Of a DNA stretch of 29,590 nt, positions 1 to 9,926 are shown in pieces. Made by a program: the position numbers and the translations under genes. Below the pieces are notes generated by a model, which was not told where the DNA came from, searched no databases, and worked only from the letters and a program-made list of their open reading frames with translations. How positions within the stretch are numbered: the stretch's first letter is position 1; the number at the start of each line of letters is the position of its first letter. Origin of the DNA: Hydnum rufescens UP504 (taxonomy: Eukaryota; Basidiomycota; Agaricomycetes; Cantharellales; Hydnaceae); contig MU129316.1 in assembly GCA_014904985.1 (NCBI GenBank), positions 1 to 29,590 of the forward strand. The letters run 5' to 3'.

Positions 1-2
1 TA

Positions 3-990
3 TTCAGCTTGAACACAGCACGTTCGAACCAAAATGGGCACGCAGCCCTACACTATGCATCAAACTCTAATGACGACTATAGTATTATCTTATTCCAGGA
101 GCCATGGTACGGTGCCATCGGGGGTGATAATGCAAGAGGGGGAGTAAGTATGCCAGGCTGGCAACCTATCCTCCCCTGCGCAACAATCCCTGATGATAGG
201 AGACCCCGTGTCATGGCCTATCAACGAGTCGAAGCAAACCTTGATATCACTCTCCGCACTGACCTCATCAATGACCTAGACATGATGGCCCTAGACATCA
301 AGCGTAACGGGTCCAGCCATACAGCAACCCGCATAATCAATATATACAACCAGCCAACAGCAGAAGATGGTGAGTACGCAGCGACCGTCTCCAGCTCCTG
401 AACCAAGACCTCCTAACCCCCACCATACTAACGGGGATTGGAACCTACACCACCCCCTCTGGAGGGATATGGAGAGTCTCCCCTCGTTAAGAGCACGGGA
501 GACAGTCACATGGCTGGGTGAGAATAGCTTCAGCCTATTGAACGCCCGGAATCAGGTGACCTACCAGTCGTTCTGTGGGCGGTTCTTCACCCCTCTCGAC
601 TTGTCTTTCGTGAATGAGGCAGCCACTGTGGCAGGCTCAATTAATGGCTGGAGGATTGATGCAGACAATCACTGTGGCTCGGACCATTTTGCAACAATCT
701 TCTCAGTTGGGAACGACGACGCAGAAATGGTCGACATAATGGAACTCAAATGGAACTGGAAGGAGGCCAACAAGACATTGTTTGTCCAATCACTCATGGA
801 TAATCTGCATGCTGATGAGCTGGAATATGAGAGAGTCTTCGGCCCCCTCAGAGACCACCATATAACTCGAGCAACGCCAGAAGAGGTCGACCAGGCAGCT
901 GTATCACTACAGTCCTATATGTCAACAGCAGCTGAAGCGCAGTGCCCCATCGTAATCCCTCAAAGCGGGCCAAACCGTGGTGGACTAAGC
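3..990 (+). pseudogene. LINE endonuclease domain (EEP family), frameshifted
   Basis: This is the endonuclease that nicks target DNA to prime reverse transcription. Visible motifs are the catalytic Glu in FQEPWYG (about 91-111), GDWNLHHPLW with the Asp/Asn pair (about 435-465), and the C-terminal SDH triad (about 678-690). The first segment (9-401) and the second (367-996) are in different frames. A short stretch between them (about 388-437) is readable only in the third frame, so at least two indels are present, one in the GGGG run just before GDWN. The N-terminal few residues are outside the window. A further frame change near 962 leads into the RT part. I infer decay or sequencing error, not programmed frameshifting, because the breaks are irregular. 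Confidence 0.85.
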
Positions 991-2040
991 ACCTGACCGT
1001 CGCCCGGGATGAAATCAACCGGGCCCGCAATGCATCCCGTGAATTCTTCCAGCTACACGGTGAGGTAAATGATGATCTTACGCAAACCATCAAGCATGCC
1101 AGGAACTCGTTTGACCGCCTACTGAAGTCAGAGAAGAAGAAATTCTACTCAGAAAAAGTAGAGAAAGCTACGTCCCAGAACTTCTGGGATTTTAGGCAGT
1201 GGACTTCTGGCTCTCGCCAGTACCCCTCCCCGGCACTCTCCCGTGGCCCAGGCGAGCCACCAGCGGTCCTGCATAAAGAGAAGTGTGACCTACTACGGAA
1301 CGTACTATTCCCAGACCAGCCAGAAATCGCAAACGATGCACCGCCCGACATGCTCCCCCGCAACGATGACATCCCATATGAGGCAGTGAAGAAGGGTGAA
1401 GTCCGAGATGCCCTATTTGCGGCAGCGTCTGCCAATGCACCAGGTATGAGTGGCCTGACGGGCCTCGCATACCGCTGGGCATGGTCATGTGCAGAAGACG
1501 AATTATTCTGGCTCCTAGCTGCAGCAGCTGACATCGGGTACCACCCCAACTTTGGAGGACATCAGTGGCAATTGCCCTACGCAAACCCAAAAAGCCCGAT
1601 TACTCAGCACCGAGGGCGTACCGCCTCATTCAGCTCCTGGAGGTTCTCGGCAAAGTTCTCGAACGTATTCAGGCCCGCCGACTGTCATTCCTAGCTGTAC
1701 GGTATGGCATGCTCCCCCCAAACCAATTTGGTGGTGTCCCTGGCCGCTCAGCAGAGGACGCAATCCTGGCATCAATCCATGACATTGAGGCTGCGTGGAA
1801 TCATAAGCTGAATACGTCCTCGCTTACTTTTGATATAACAGGGTACTTCGACTTTGTCCCCCAAGGCATACTCCTGCGTACCCTACGTGACAAACACGTC
1901 CCACTCCCAATGGTCCAATGGATCGCATCGTTCATGTCAGACCGATCAACAGCTCTATGCTTAGATGGCAAGCGTGACGCCCTACTCCCAGTTTCAACGG
2001 GGATCCCCCAGGGATCTTGCGTCTCACCAATACTAGCAGC
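942..2040 (+). pseudogene. LINE reverse transcriptase, N-terminal half (fingers and palm A/B)
   Basis: Two overlapping reading frames (942-1694 and 1565-2101) carry the first half of the RT. PGMSGLTG near 1440 belongs to the fingers, DITGYFDF near 1830 is motif A with the first catalytic Asp, and GIPQGSCVSPIL near 1998-2033 is motif B. The frame change near 1552 sits at a TTT run, where one missing T would restore the frame. The segment ends exactly where the solo LTR begins at 2041. The catalytic YVDD motif C lies beyond the LTR. Confidence 0.85.
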
Positions 2041-2687
2041 TGTCAGGGCCACGCTGCGACGAGAGCACCAAACAAATATAAACACGGATAAGTCCGACTA
2101 GGTCCGGCGTAAGTCCGGCTCAGTCCGAAGGAACCCGGGCAAGGCTGAGATAAGAGGAGCGGAGGAGAACAGAGGAGAGCTCCAGCAGCCCGGAAGGGTC
2201 TAGGCGGAGGTGAGTACGACGGTCCTTAAGCTCGAGGAGTCAGCTGGACCACACTCGGAACTGTAGTCCAGGGTAATAGCGGAAATCCTGAGTTTTTCAT
2301 AGAAGACATAAGGAAGTACAAGGACAGACCTGTAGTCCGGGGTAATAGCGGAAATCCTGAGAGACCAAAGCTGAGGCCTCTGGACTTCGCCCCCGGACTA
2401 CTTATACAGGACAGCTATACTACGAGGGGAGTGATCATCAAGGGGGAGGGTGGTTACAAGGGAGGTGGAAACAGGAACAGGGGGGCGGCCAGGAACAAGG
2501 ACAGGTACTAGCGTGGGTAACTCGGAATCAAAGGAAATGAAAGAGAAATGAAACGTGACAGAACGAACTCGGAAGCAAACGGAAACAAACGGAAACAAGA
2601 AGAAATAAACTGACGGAGCCGGAGAGCACCGGAGACAAATCGGAAGCAAACCGGAGTTATCAGAAAAGAAGCGGACGAACCCTGACA
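2041..2687. mobile_element. Solo LTR inserted in the LINE RT, with 5-bp TSD (copy 1)
   Basis: The 647-bp sequence begins TGTCAGGG and ends CCCTGACA, a perfect 8-bp terminal inverted repeat with the TG...CA ends of LTRs. It is flanked by GCAGC at 2036-2040 and again at 2688-2692, a 5-bp target duplication as expected for a Ty3/Gypsy integrase. Reading across the LTR with one TSD copy removed keeps the RT in frame, so the insertion point is precise. The internal region is missing, so this is a solo LTR left by LTR-LTR recombination. It contains short repeats of AAGTCCG and two copies of a GTAATAGCGGAAATCCTGAG motif. A related LTR lies at 13564-13923 on the other strand. Confidence 0.92.
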
Positions 2688-3268
2688 GCAGCCTTCTTCT
2701 CAGCTCCCCTAACGGAATATGTGCAGACGCAGGTACTTGCGCACCTCGACTCCAACGCAGATGACAAGGTGTCCGCCCATGCTGCTAGAGCGTCGGAGGT
2801 GTGCCTCTTTGTCTATGTAGACGATGGCAAACTTTCAGTAGCATCGAAGTCACTGGACACAAATGTCCTACTTCTTCAAGTGGCATACACAGCTGCCAGT
2901 GTCTGGCTAGGTGAACGTGGCTTAATGATTGATCCACTTAAAAAAGAGCTGATACACCACACGAAATCTAGGAAGACAGGCCCTGATGCCCTCCCTGACA
3001 TCATCCTTCCACCCGCAACCCCGATGTGCCCCAAACCGTGAAACAAACCCCAAACAATCAAGTGGCTCGGGTTTGGTTCGACCGACGCCTCTCTTTCAGA
3101 ACCCAGGTCAAGAACGCAGCAGCAAAAGCCGCAAAAGCTGCTGACGCACTGGGTATGCTCAGCAACTCACTGCGGGGCCTCGACCAGCAACATCTACGCA
3201 ATCTCTACAGGGGAGCAATTCTTCCGATGATGACCTATGCAAGCATGGGCATGGTGGTATGGGCCTAG
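2688..3268 (+). pseudogene. LINE RT, motif C and thumb (duplicate copy 1), frameshifted
   Basis: This holds motif C, LFVYVDDG, near 2808-2830, with the catalytic Asp pair. The frame breaks near 3010-3080: this copy has one C fewer in a CCC run, one extra A in an AAA run and one G fewer in a GGG(G) run relative to copy 2. An extra G near 3249 breaks it again, giving an early stop. The equivalent stretch in copy 2 (4145 onward) is uninterrupted, so the breaks here are more likely read errors than biological decay. Confidence 0.8.
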
Positions 3269-3467
3269 GAGCCTGGCGCACCCACTCATAATTGTGCAAA
3301 ATAAGGCCATCTGCCATATCACAGGCACGTCCCATCCCAATGGTCCAATGATCGCATCGTTCATGTCAGACGATCAACAGCTCTATGCTTAGATGGCAAG
3401 CGTGACGCCCTACTCCCAGTTCAACGGGGATCCCCCAGGGATCTTGCGTCTCACCAATACTAGCAGC

Positions 3468-4111
3468 TGTCAGGGCCACGCTGCGACGAGAGCACCAAAC
3501 AATATAAACACGGATAAGTCCGACTAGGTCCGGCGTAAGTCCGGCTCAGTCCGAAGGAACCCGGGCAAGGCTGAGATAAGAGGAGCGGAGGAGAACAGAG
3601 GAGAGCTCCAGCAGCCCGGAAGGGTCTAGGCGGAGGTGAGTACGACGGTCCTTAAGCTCGAGGAGTCAGCTGGACCACACTCGGAACTGTAGTCCAGGGT
3701 AATAGCGGAAATCCTGAGTTTTTCATAGAAGACATAAGGAAGTACAAGGACAGACCTGTAGTCCGGGTAATAGCGGAAATCCTGAGAGACCAAAGCTGAG
3801 CCTCTGGACTTCGCCCCCGGACTACTTATACAGGACAGCTATACTACGAGGGGAGTGATCATCAAGGGGGAGGGTGGTTACAAGGGAGGTGGAAACAGGA
3901 ACAGGGGGGCGGCCAGGAACAAGGACAGGTACTAGCGTGGTAACTCGGAATCAAAGGAAATGAAAGAGAAATGAAACGTGACAGAACGAACTCGGAAGCA
4001 AACGGAAACAAACGGAAACAAGAAGAAATAAACTGACGGAGCCCGGAGAGCACCGGAGACAAATCGGAAGCAAACCGGAGTTATCAGAAAAGAAGCGGAC
4101 GAACCCTGACA
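3468..4111. mobile_element. Solo LTR, second copy within the tandem duplication
   Basis: This is a 644-bp copy of the LTR at 2041-2687, with the same TGTCAGGG/CCCTGACA ends and the same GCAGC duplications at 3463-3467 and 4112-4116. Identical flanks show it was copied with its surroundings and did not insert independently. It is 3 bp shorter because of single-base indels. Confidence 0.9.
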
Positions 4112-4750
4112 GCAGCCTTCTTCTCAGCTCCCCTAACGGAATATGTGCAGACGCAGGTACTTGCGCACCTCGACTCCAACGCAGATGACAAGGTGTCCGC
4201 CCATGCTGCTAGAGCGTCGGAGGTGTGCCTCTTTGTCTATGTAGACGATGGCAAACTTTCAGTAGCATCGAAGTCACTGGACACAAATGTCCTACTTCTT
4301 CAAGTGGCATACACAGCTGCCAGTGTCTGGCTAGGTGAACGTGGCTTAATGATTGATCCACTTAAAAAAGAGCTGATACACCACACGAAATCTAGGAAGA
4401 CAGGCCCTGATGCCCTCCCTGACATCATCCTTCCCACCCGCAACCCCGATGTGCCCCAAACCGTGAAACAAACCCCAACAATCAAGTGGCTCGGGGTTTG
4501 GTTCGACCGACGCCTCTCTTTCAGAACCCAGGTCAAGAACGCAGCAGCAAAAGCCGCAAAAGCTGCTGACGCACTGGGTATGCTCAGCAACTCACTGCGG
4601 GGCCTCGACCAGCAACATCTACGCAATCTCTACAGGGGAGCAATTCTTCCGATGATGACCTATGCAAGCATGGCATGGTGGTATGGGCCTAGGAGCCTGG
4701 CGCACCCACTCATAATTGTGCAAAATAAGGCCATCCGCCATATCACAGGC
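4112..4750 (+). pseudogene. LINE RT, motif C to thumb (copy 2), open until about 4750
   Basis: This is the uninterrupted version of the RT C-terminal half. YVDDG is encoded near 4237-4251, followed by the conserved thumb stretch with WLGVWFDRRLSF near 4486-4521 and KAIRHITG near 4726-4750. One frame is open from 4145 to 5077, but the meaningful frame shifts by one base near 4750. After that the true coding frame is the one starting AFRTTP, and the rest of the 4145 frame is nonsense. Confidence 0.85.
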
Positions 4751-6134
4751 AGCATTTCGGACGACTCCAATCTATGCAATGGAAATCGAAGCCTCCATGC
4801 CCCCGATCCCTCTACTCCTCGACTACTACAACGACCGTGCAGCAACACGATTCACAAATTTGGACAGTCGCAACCCCATTGTCGCACGTATGCCACCCCA
4901 TACACTCCCAGTAGACCTTGCCCCTATGTCCTCCCCACCCCTACCACCTCGCCCCGCCGTACGCAACTACAGCAACCCAATCAGAAAGGCTGCAGCCGAG
5001 GCGAAATCCAAGGCCTCACTGACCACACGTCTCATCAAAATCGCCCAACGACGAGTGCCCCAATCCGAAAGGATTGATGCATTTGCTGAACCCCCCTGGC
5101 GGAGGTCACGCTTCGATGACGATCTCAAAGATAGGATCAGCATTCGCGTACCCCCAACTCAGCCCGGCCATTCTTTCAAGACCGAATGGGCTGAAGATCA
5201 CACTCAATTCGTACAAGCTATCGCTTACGATACCAAGTACCTCCTAGTCTACACCGACGGGTCTCTCACCACCGAACAAGGGGTCCGCAAAACTGGGTTC
5301 AGTGCAGTAGCTTATCACAGGAATCGTGTCATCCTTGATATGGCTGGGTCCCTGGGCCCTAAGGTTGAGGTGTATGATGCTGAAATGGAGGCTCTAGCAT
5401 CTGCAGCTGAGCAGACGCACCACCTCATTCTTCACAGTAACCATCTCGCCGATGTGAATAAAATCAACATCTATGTTGATAACACAGGAGCCATACACAG
5501 GATTTTCGACGGCGGCCCAGGGAAAGCGCAGGACTGCTCTAGAAGATTCCGTGCAGCAATACTCGACATCATTGACCGCAAACCAAACATCAACGTCTTT
5601 ATCGACTGGGCCCCCGGCCACGAGAACATAGTCGGAAACGAGCTGGCTGATAAACGAGCCAAGGAAGGGTCCAAACTCAGACCTGCGCACCCACAGTACT
5701 CCTCTGCATCCTTCGTCGGGAGTACCCAACGCCGCGCCCTGGCACAAAACTGGGTGATGGAGTGGGCATCCGCAGAGAGACACCGCAGCGCTTTCACTCC
5801 TGCCAACCGCATCAAACCGTCACTGAAGCCGTCAAAACACTTCCTGGAGCTGAGCCGTAAGGGTCTCAGCAGATCAGTCCAATGTCGGACAGGCCATGCC
5901 CACCTTGGCGAATATTACGCCCGACACGTACAAGCTGAGTCCGTATCTTGCCAATGCGGAACAGACTTACAAACACGGTCACACATCCTACAGGAATGCG
6001 AACTATATGACAACGACCGCCATATCCTCGGGGATGGAGACGATCGGGAAATCAAGATTCTCTTGGGAAGCAGCGAGGGGATCATCCGCCTTGCGTCATT
6101 CCTAGTGGCCTCCGGCGCCCTCGACAAACATTGA
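4751..6134 (+). CDS. LINE RNase H domain and C-terminal Cys/His region
   Basis: This is the C-terminal part of the LINE polyprotein, open in the frame 4716-6134 (472 codons, though the first dozen precede the frameshift). RNase H removes RNA from RNA/DNA hybrids. All four acidic residues are present: Asp181 in YTDGS (5256), Glu223 in DAEMEAL (5382), Asp255 in YVDNTG (5478) and Asp312 in ELADKRA (5649). His302 in PGHEN (5619) is also present. Downstream, TGHAHLGEYYARH and CQCG...TRSHILQEC form the usual C-terminal Cys/His cluster of fungal LINEs. This segment is intact by itself but lacks its own start, being normally fused to the RT. Confidence 0.9.
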
Positions 6135-6610
6135 AGGACGACGGATGGCCTGGGATTCATGGACAACAGTGTAGGGGACAGCCACCCTGCACCTCACTCG
6201 AACAGCGGGACCACATCCCCTATTTGTTGCGTAGAAAGTGCTATTTTACTTCATTTCTTATTCTCTTATTCTCATACCCTCCGAGTGGCCATTCACCCTG
6301 CCACCACCAAAGATAACTCCACAATGGGCCCTCCCCCTGGAACTCACCCTCGCTCCCACCCCAGCCTACAGAAAGAAAGAACCACCTTCGTACCTAAACC
6401 TTACCTCTGCTTGGCATGTATAGTTACCAGTTACGAGACCGCCCTCGGCGCCTGCCGGCAGCCTGACGCGGTATATAAACAAGATTTCCTCCTCCTCCTC
6501 AGCTCATAGAGTACCCAAAAGAACAGCAAATGGTACTCTGTAAGCACATGGAATATACTCCGGGGATGTCAAAATGGTTGTAGAGAGAGGTATAAGTGAA
6601 AAAAAAAAGC
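6135..6610 (+). other. LINE 3' untranslated region, end uncertain
   Basis: No coding sequence is recognisable. The stretch is pyrimidine-rich (TTCTTATTCTCTTATTCTC near 6256) and has a CCTCCTCCTCCTC run near 6487. An A-run of about 10 at 6599-6608 could be the poly-A end of the LINE, but no target duplication was found to confirm it. Confidence 0.45.
6472..6479 (+). promoter_or_regulatory. TATA-box-like TATATAAA
   Basis: A perfect TATATAAA is followed by a CT-rich stretch, which resembles a fungal core promoter. No gene follows it convincingly, so it may be chance or a remnant. Confidence 0.25.
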
Positions 6611-7059
6611 CATGTAACGGTCTCTGTAAGAGCTGCAGTGAAATGTTGATGTAGGCGCGCAAACCTTCAACAGGTGGAAACCAAAAACTGCCCATTTTGC
6701 TTAGCAAACAAATAAAATCCTGCGGGTTTTTATTCCTTTCATGCAAATAATCTTTTCGGATAATTTGGTCCAGCCGTTCTTCTGGAAAACATAAATTACT
6801 ACCTAATGACCTCGACTCTCAAATTTGAAGCTATGACAAAAAAACAAAAACATTGTGGTGGGGATTCTCCAAGCGAGCTCAGAAAAGCAAATCCCTCATT
6901 CATATCTAGTGTGGTTGCAGAGAAAACTTGAAATTACTTTTTCAGTGGTTTTGATCGGCAGTTTGCACCACAACCATCAACTTGAAAACAGTAGATTACA
7001 GGCTCCAAGCCTGAATGCATTTTTTCAGTAACAGCGCATCACTCGCAACCAGAACCTAA

Positions 7060-7200
7060 TTAGGGTATCGGTAATCCCCGATCAACCCCTCCCCCGCCAA
7101 GGCGGAAGCATTCTAGCTACAGGTTGCACCCGAGTGGGATGTAGCATGGTTGTCGGTAATCCCCGGTTGGTCTCGGCACAGGAGCCGAGTGGGATGCATC
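7060..7200. repeat. Repeated TCGGTAATCCCCG / GAGTGGGATG motifs
   Basis: ATCGGTAATCCCCGATC occurs near 7067 and TCGGTAATCCCCGG near 7154. GAGTGGGATG occurs twice, near 7133 and 7188. A third relative, GGGATCGGTAATCGATCCC at 8952-8970, is an inverted repeat with 7-bp arms. The spacing is irregular, so this is not a simple satellite, and no function is assigned. Confidence 0.45.
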
Positions 7201-8350
7201 GACTATGTACTCGACAATCTCCCCTTGATTATGTAATATGCTGTATCCTGTGGATTCTGGAGATCAATCCCAGTTCTTGCTTCCGCCCACCATCCACCTG
7301 AACTCGCCTCAACAAAATATTGATAGGCAGTTCGCGAAAATCAGGTAGCTCCAACCAAATGTATGGTGTGGAGCAGCTCCACACGTCACAAGATCTTCCA
7401 GGGCTTGCCGTCCTTGTCGTCCTGGGTCTATGGCTGGCCTCGATGCACGCCCTTTTGTCCATGATTGCACGGTAAATGATGGTTGGTCTTCTCGCTAATC
7501 TATCCAGCCGTCATCTGGCCATGATGACGCAATCGGAACTTTCCGCAACGGAACCAAGCCACCAGCAAATCTTCCCACAGACGTGGGCCATGTAAAAAAT
7601 TGAAAACTGCCTATCGATATGTGTAATCCATTCAGGTGGGGATCGGTTCGACTTGACTCGGCCGGGCGACTCGATGGCTCGAGCTGACTACATTCAGCAG
7701 GATTAGGCATTGTCGAATGCGCCAGAAATCGGGATCGGCTGGGAGTCGGACCAGGATTCAGTTGAATCTTCGGAGTCCAGTCCCTGTCCAGTCCGAGTTG
7801 CCATCACTCAATACCGTCATTGCCCCGCAAACTCCACATTTGGCTGACTCGGCTGGGTAAGCCCAGCCAACTAGGACATGGGTGTGAATCTCTCACGCGA
7901 TGTCCTCAGGTACACCATCCGAGCCCCACTAGGATGGCTAGCACCGTGAGATTCTAATTGGGTCTATGAAACTATTATCAAGTTTCTCACGCACTTCCCC
8001 TCTCCTAGTCGGCAAGACCCCCCTTTCTGCCATTGCAAGCAAGGCTCGAGGATGAGGCTGTTGATGCCGATGCTGTCTTCTCTGCTCTTGTGAAGCAGGA
8101 CATATCCAGATGAGATTCATTTCATATCAAGGAGTCACATTCTGGTCACATTCTAGCCACTCTGCTTACTCGATATCCCATCAACCATCTTATTGCGTGC
8201 GGTGGTGGCACCGTCCTGAAAATTCTCAAAGGATTCACAAAGCCATCCATGTCCTGCGAGAAAAGGACGTCGTCTCAATTTCTCGAGGAGAACACCACTA
8301 TATTCCCTGCTTACTCCCAGTCTGCTGCAGCTGTTGGTGGGACTGGAGAG

Positions 8351-8620
8351 TTTATATAGAAAATGGTCCTCTCACAAGGTTGTCTCTCTGTTTGTCGTGC
8401 CCTTCGGAATCATCCCATCTAATCCTCTGTTTCTGGGGCCTGTCGGGCGTCCTTTTCTTTGCCCCCCCACCCCACAGTCTCCACACCAATCATGTCGTCG
8501 TTGGTCCAGGAGCTCCAAGAACTTACCTTCTTGGCCTTACCTTCCCCGACATCACACCGCTGTCCCCATCATCGATGAGATGCCGATCGATGGGGACTGC
8601 GTGGAACTGAGGATTGACCC
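8351..8620 (+). other. Promoter-like stretch followed by a possible gene remnant
   Basis: TTTATATAGA at 8351, a pyrimidine-rich leader (8380-8480) and an ATG at 8492 in a good context (CAATCATGTC) look like the start of a fungal gene. The frame from that ATG closes after 28 codons. Another frame reads a more protein-like segment ending IDEMPIDGDCVELRIDPF near 8570-8625, just before a GTGCGT that could be a 5' splice site. I cannot name a family. It may be a frameshifted gene 5' end or chance. Confidence 0.2.
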
Positions 8621-9926
8621 TTTTGGTGCGTCAGCCTCCCCATTCACCCATCGGGACTGAGGTCTTGAAAGAAATTGCGCAGCCAGATTTTGGGAGCCCC
8701 ACGATCACGAACCCGTTCATGATGGGCACCCTGGACCGCTGCCACCGCGTATCACACCACACGCACGGCTCCCCAGAGCCATCAACACGGTCATCCCAAT
8801 GTGGGGTGGGGTGCTCATGGCCGAGAATAGTGCCCGGGTGGTGCACAATTCGGACATGCATTGCACACTGCCTCACACCCGACTGCATTTGTGATCCCTA
8901 CGGAGGAGGGGGTGTGAGCAGCACCATACCAGCTTGCTCTAAACCCTAATGGGGATCGGTAATCGATCCCGCTTCGGTGGAAATGAACTGGGGCGGTAGT
9001 TTGTTCATAAATCAAAAATACAGTCCCTACTGCTTGATATACGTATCTTTTTTAGGTATAGTTTAAAGTAAGTCTCATGGAAAAATCGCGGACTCCTCGC
9101 TTCAGAAAGCCGTTTCAGAAGCTGACTAAGCGCCCCTTAACCTCCGACTCGAATTCGGAGATGACTGAATAGGTTAATTGAATGGGTAATCCCGCCCTTC
9201 ATGCAAGATAAGTGTGCCTTCGGATTCCATGCGCCTTTATTTCCCGGGATATGGCGCATTGGTAACCCTACTTTTGACTTTTTGTGCTGAAGGGTTTCGG
9301 ATGGCCTTTTCCTAATGCGTTCGTCACAACCAGGTTGTGGCCCGCTGTGGCCCAGAGGTGCCGAAATTGGTGGCAACCCTGGTTTTAACCTCAAGGTGTC
9401 GAAGCCACTTTTTCCCTATAAGATGATTCGTCGACTCATTTTGACTCCTGATCTCCTAAATATGAATATAATGAATACCTGGCGCTTCCGAGGTCCATCG
9501 CTCAGTGAACGCTTGGTCAGTCTGTTTGTCTAGTACCCAAATGTTCTCTGTTGGGTCGGGTGTTTGTGGCTGTGCGGAAACTATTGCCCCGAATGGCGGA
9601 AACCTATCTGTCTTACGCGCCGGTGAGGGGGTGAAAGTAGAGGCTGAGGACTTTCTCCAAGTGTCGCGCTTCCTGTTCCGCACATCTCTACAGCAGACTA
9701 ACCAGCGTAAATGCCATCGGATGGTATATTTTTCCACTATTCATGCGAGACAGTGTAAGTAATACAGGCAAATTTCGCTAATACGCTGCTAGTTGAGCTG
9801 GAAAACTACAATTACAAACATTGGTGTGACAGGTCAAAACGGAAAGACTCAGAATCGTACGAATGAGGCGGGATGTGCTTCGAAAGGATACGTTGATCAC
9901 TCTACAGGCCGGTCGAGCTCCAGGAT

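Larger units (their letters stand above)
1895..3325 (+). repeat. Tandem duplication, copy 1 (about 1.43 kb)
   Basis: This block starts at CACGTCCCACTCCC within the RT and runs through the LTR and the downstream RT part to a junction near 3326, where the sequence jumps back to the block start. The period is 1431 bp at the left edge and 1424 bp at the right edge. I counted about 14 differences from copy 2: 13 are single-base indels, nearly all in runs of 2-4 identical bases, and one is a C/T substitution (near 3312). The junction shows about 2 bp of shared sequence (CA). Confidence 0.9.
3326..4751 (+). repeat. Tandem duplication, copy 2 (about 1.43 kb)
   Basis: This is the second copy of the 1895-3325 block, including the motif B region, the solo LTR with both GCAGC duplications, and the RT motif C region. 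In its left half it lacks single bases that copy 1 has (for example TTT to TT near 3420 and AAA to AA near 3510). In its right half it is the better copy and carries an open frame. This complementary pattern is what two noisy reads of one locus would give. Confidence 0.9.
1..6510 (+). mobile_element. Tad1-like LINE (non-LTR retrotransposon), broken, open at left edge
   Basis: Domain order is apurinic-type endonuclease, reverse transcriptase, RNase H and a C-terminal Cys/His region, which is the ORF2 layout of fungal Tad1-clade LINEs. The window begins just inside the endonuclease, so ORF1 and the 5' end are outside. The frame is broken near 370, 437, 962, 1552 and 4750, and the RT is split by a solo LTR that appears twice because of a tandem repeat. 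At least two breaks (a G run near 437 and a T run near 1550) sit in homopolymers, so some may be sequencing errors. The 3' end is not sharply defined: coding stops at 6134, and an A-run lies at about 6600. The element is not functional as written. Confidence 0.9.
6611..9926. other. Long stretch without a supported gene
   Basis: I see no protein family in either strand, and open frames are short and lack codon-like character. Contents worth noting are the GGTAATCCCCG motif cluster near 7060-7200, a promoter-like stretch near 8350-8500, an inverted repeat near 8955-8971, and GACTCGG/GACTTGA-rich stretches near 7650-7810. The last loosely resemble the ends of the hAT-like element at 11434 and may be a decayed relative. 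Confidence 0.5.

Noticed and set aside
5394..5815. Minus-strand open frames of 114-129 codons
   Set aside because: They are shadows of the LINE RNase H frame, which has all catalytic residues on the plus strand.
7495..7815. A second hAT-like element with GACTTGACTCGG ends
   Set aside because: The composition resembles the element at 11434, but no clear terminal inverted repeat pair or 8-bp duplication was found.
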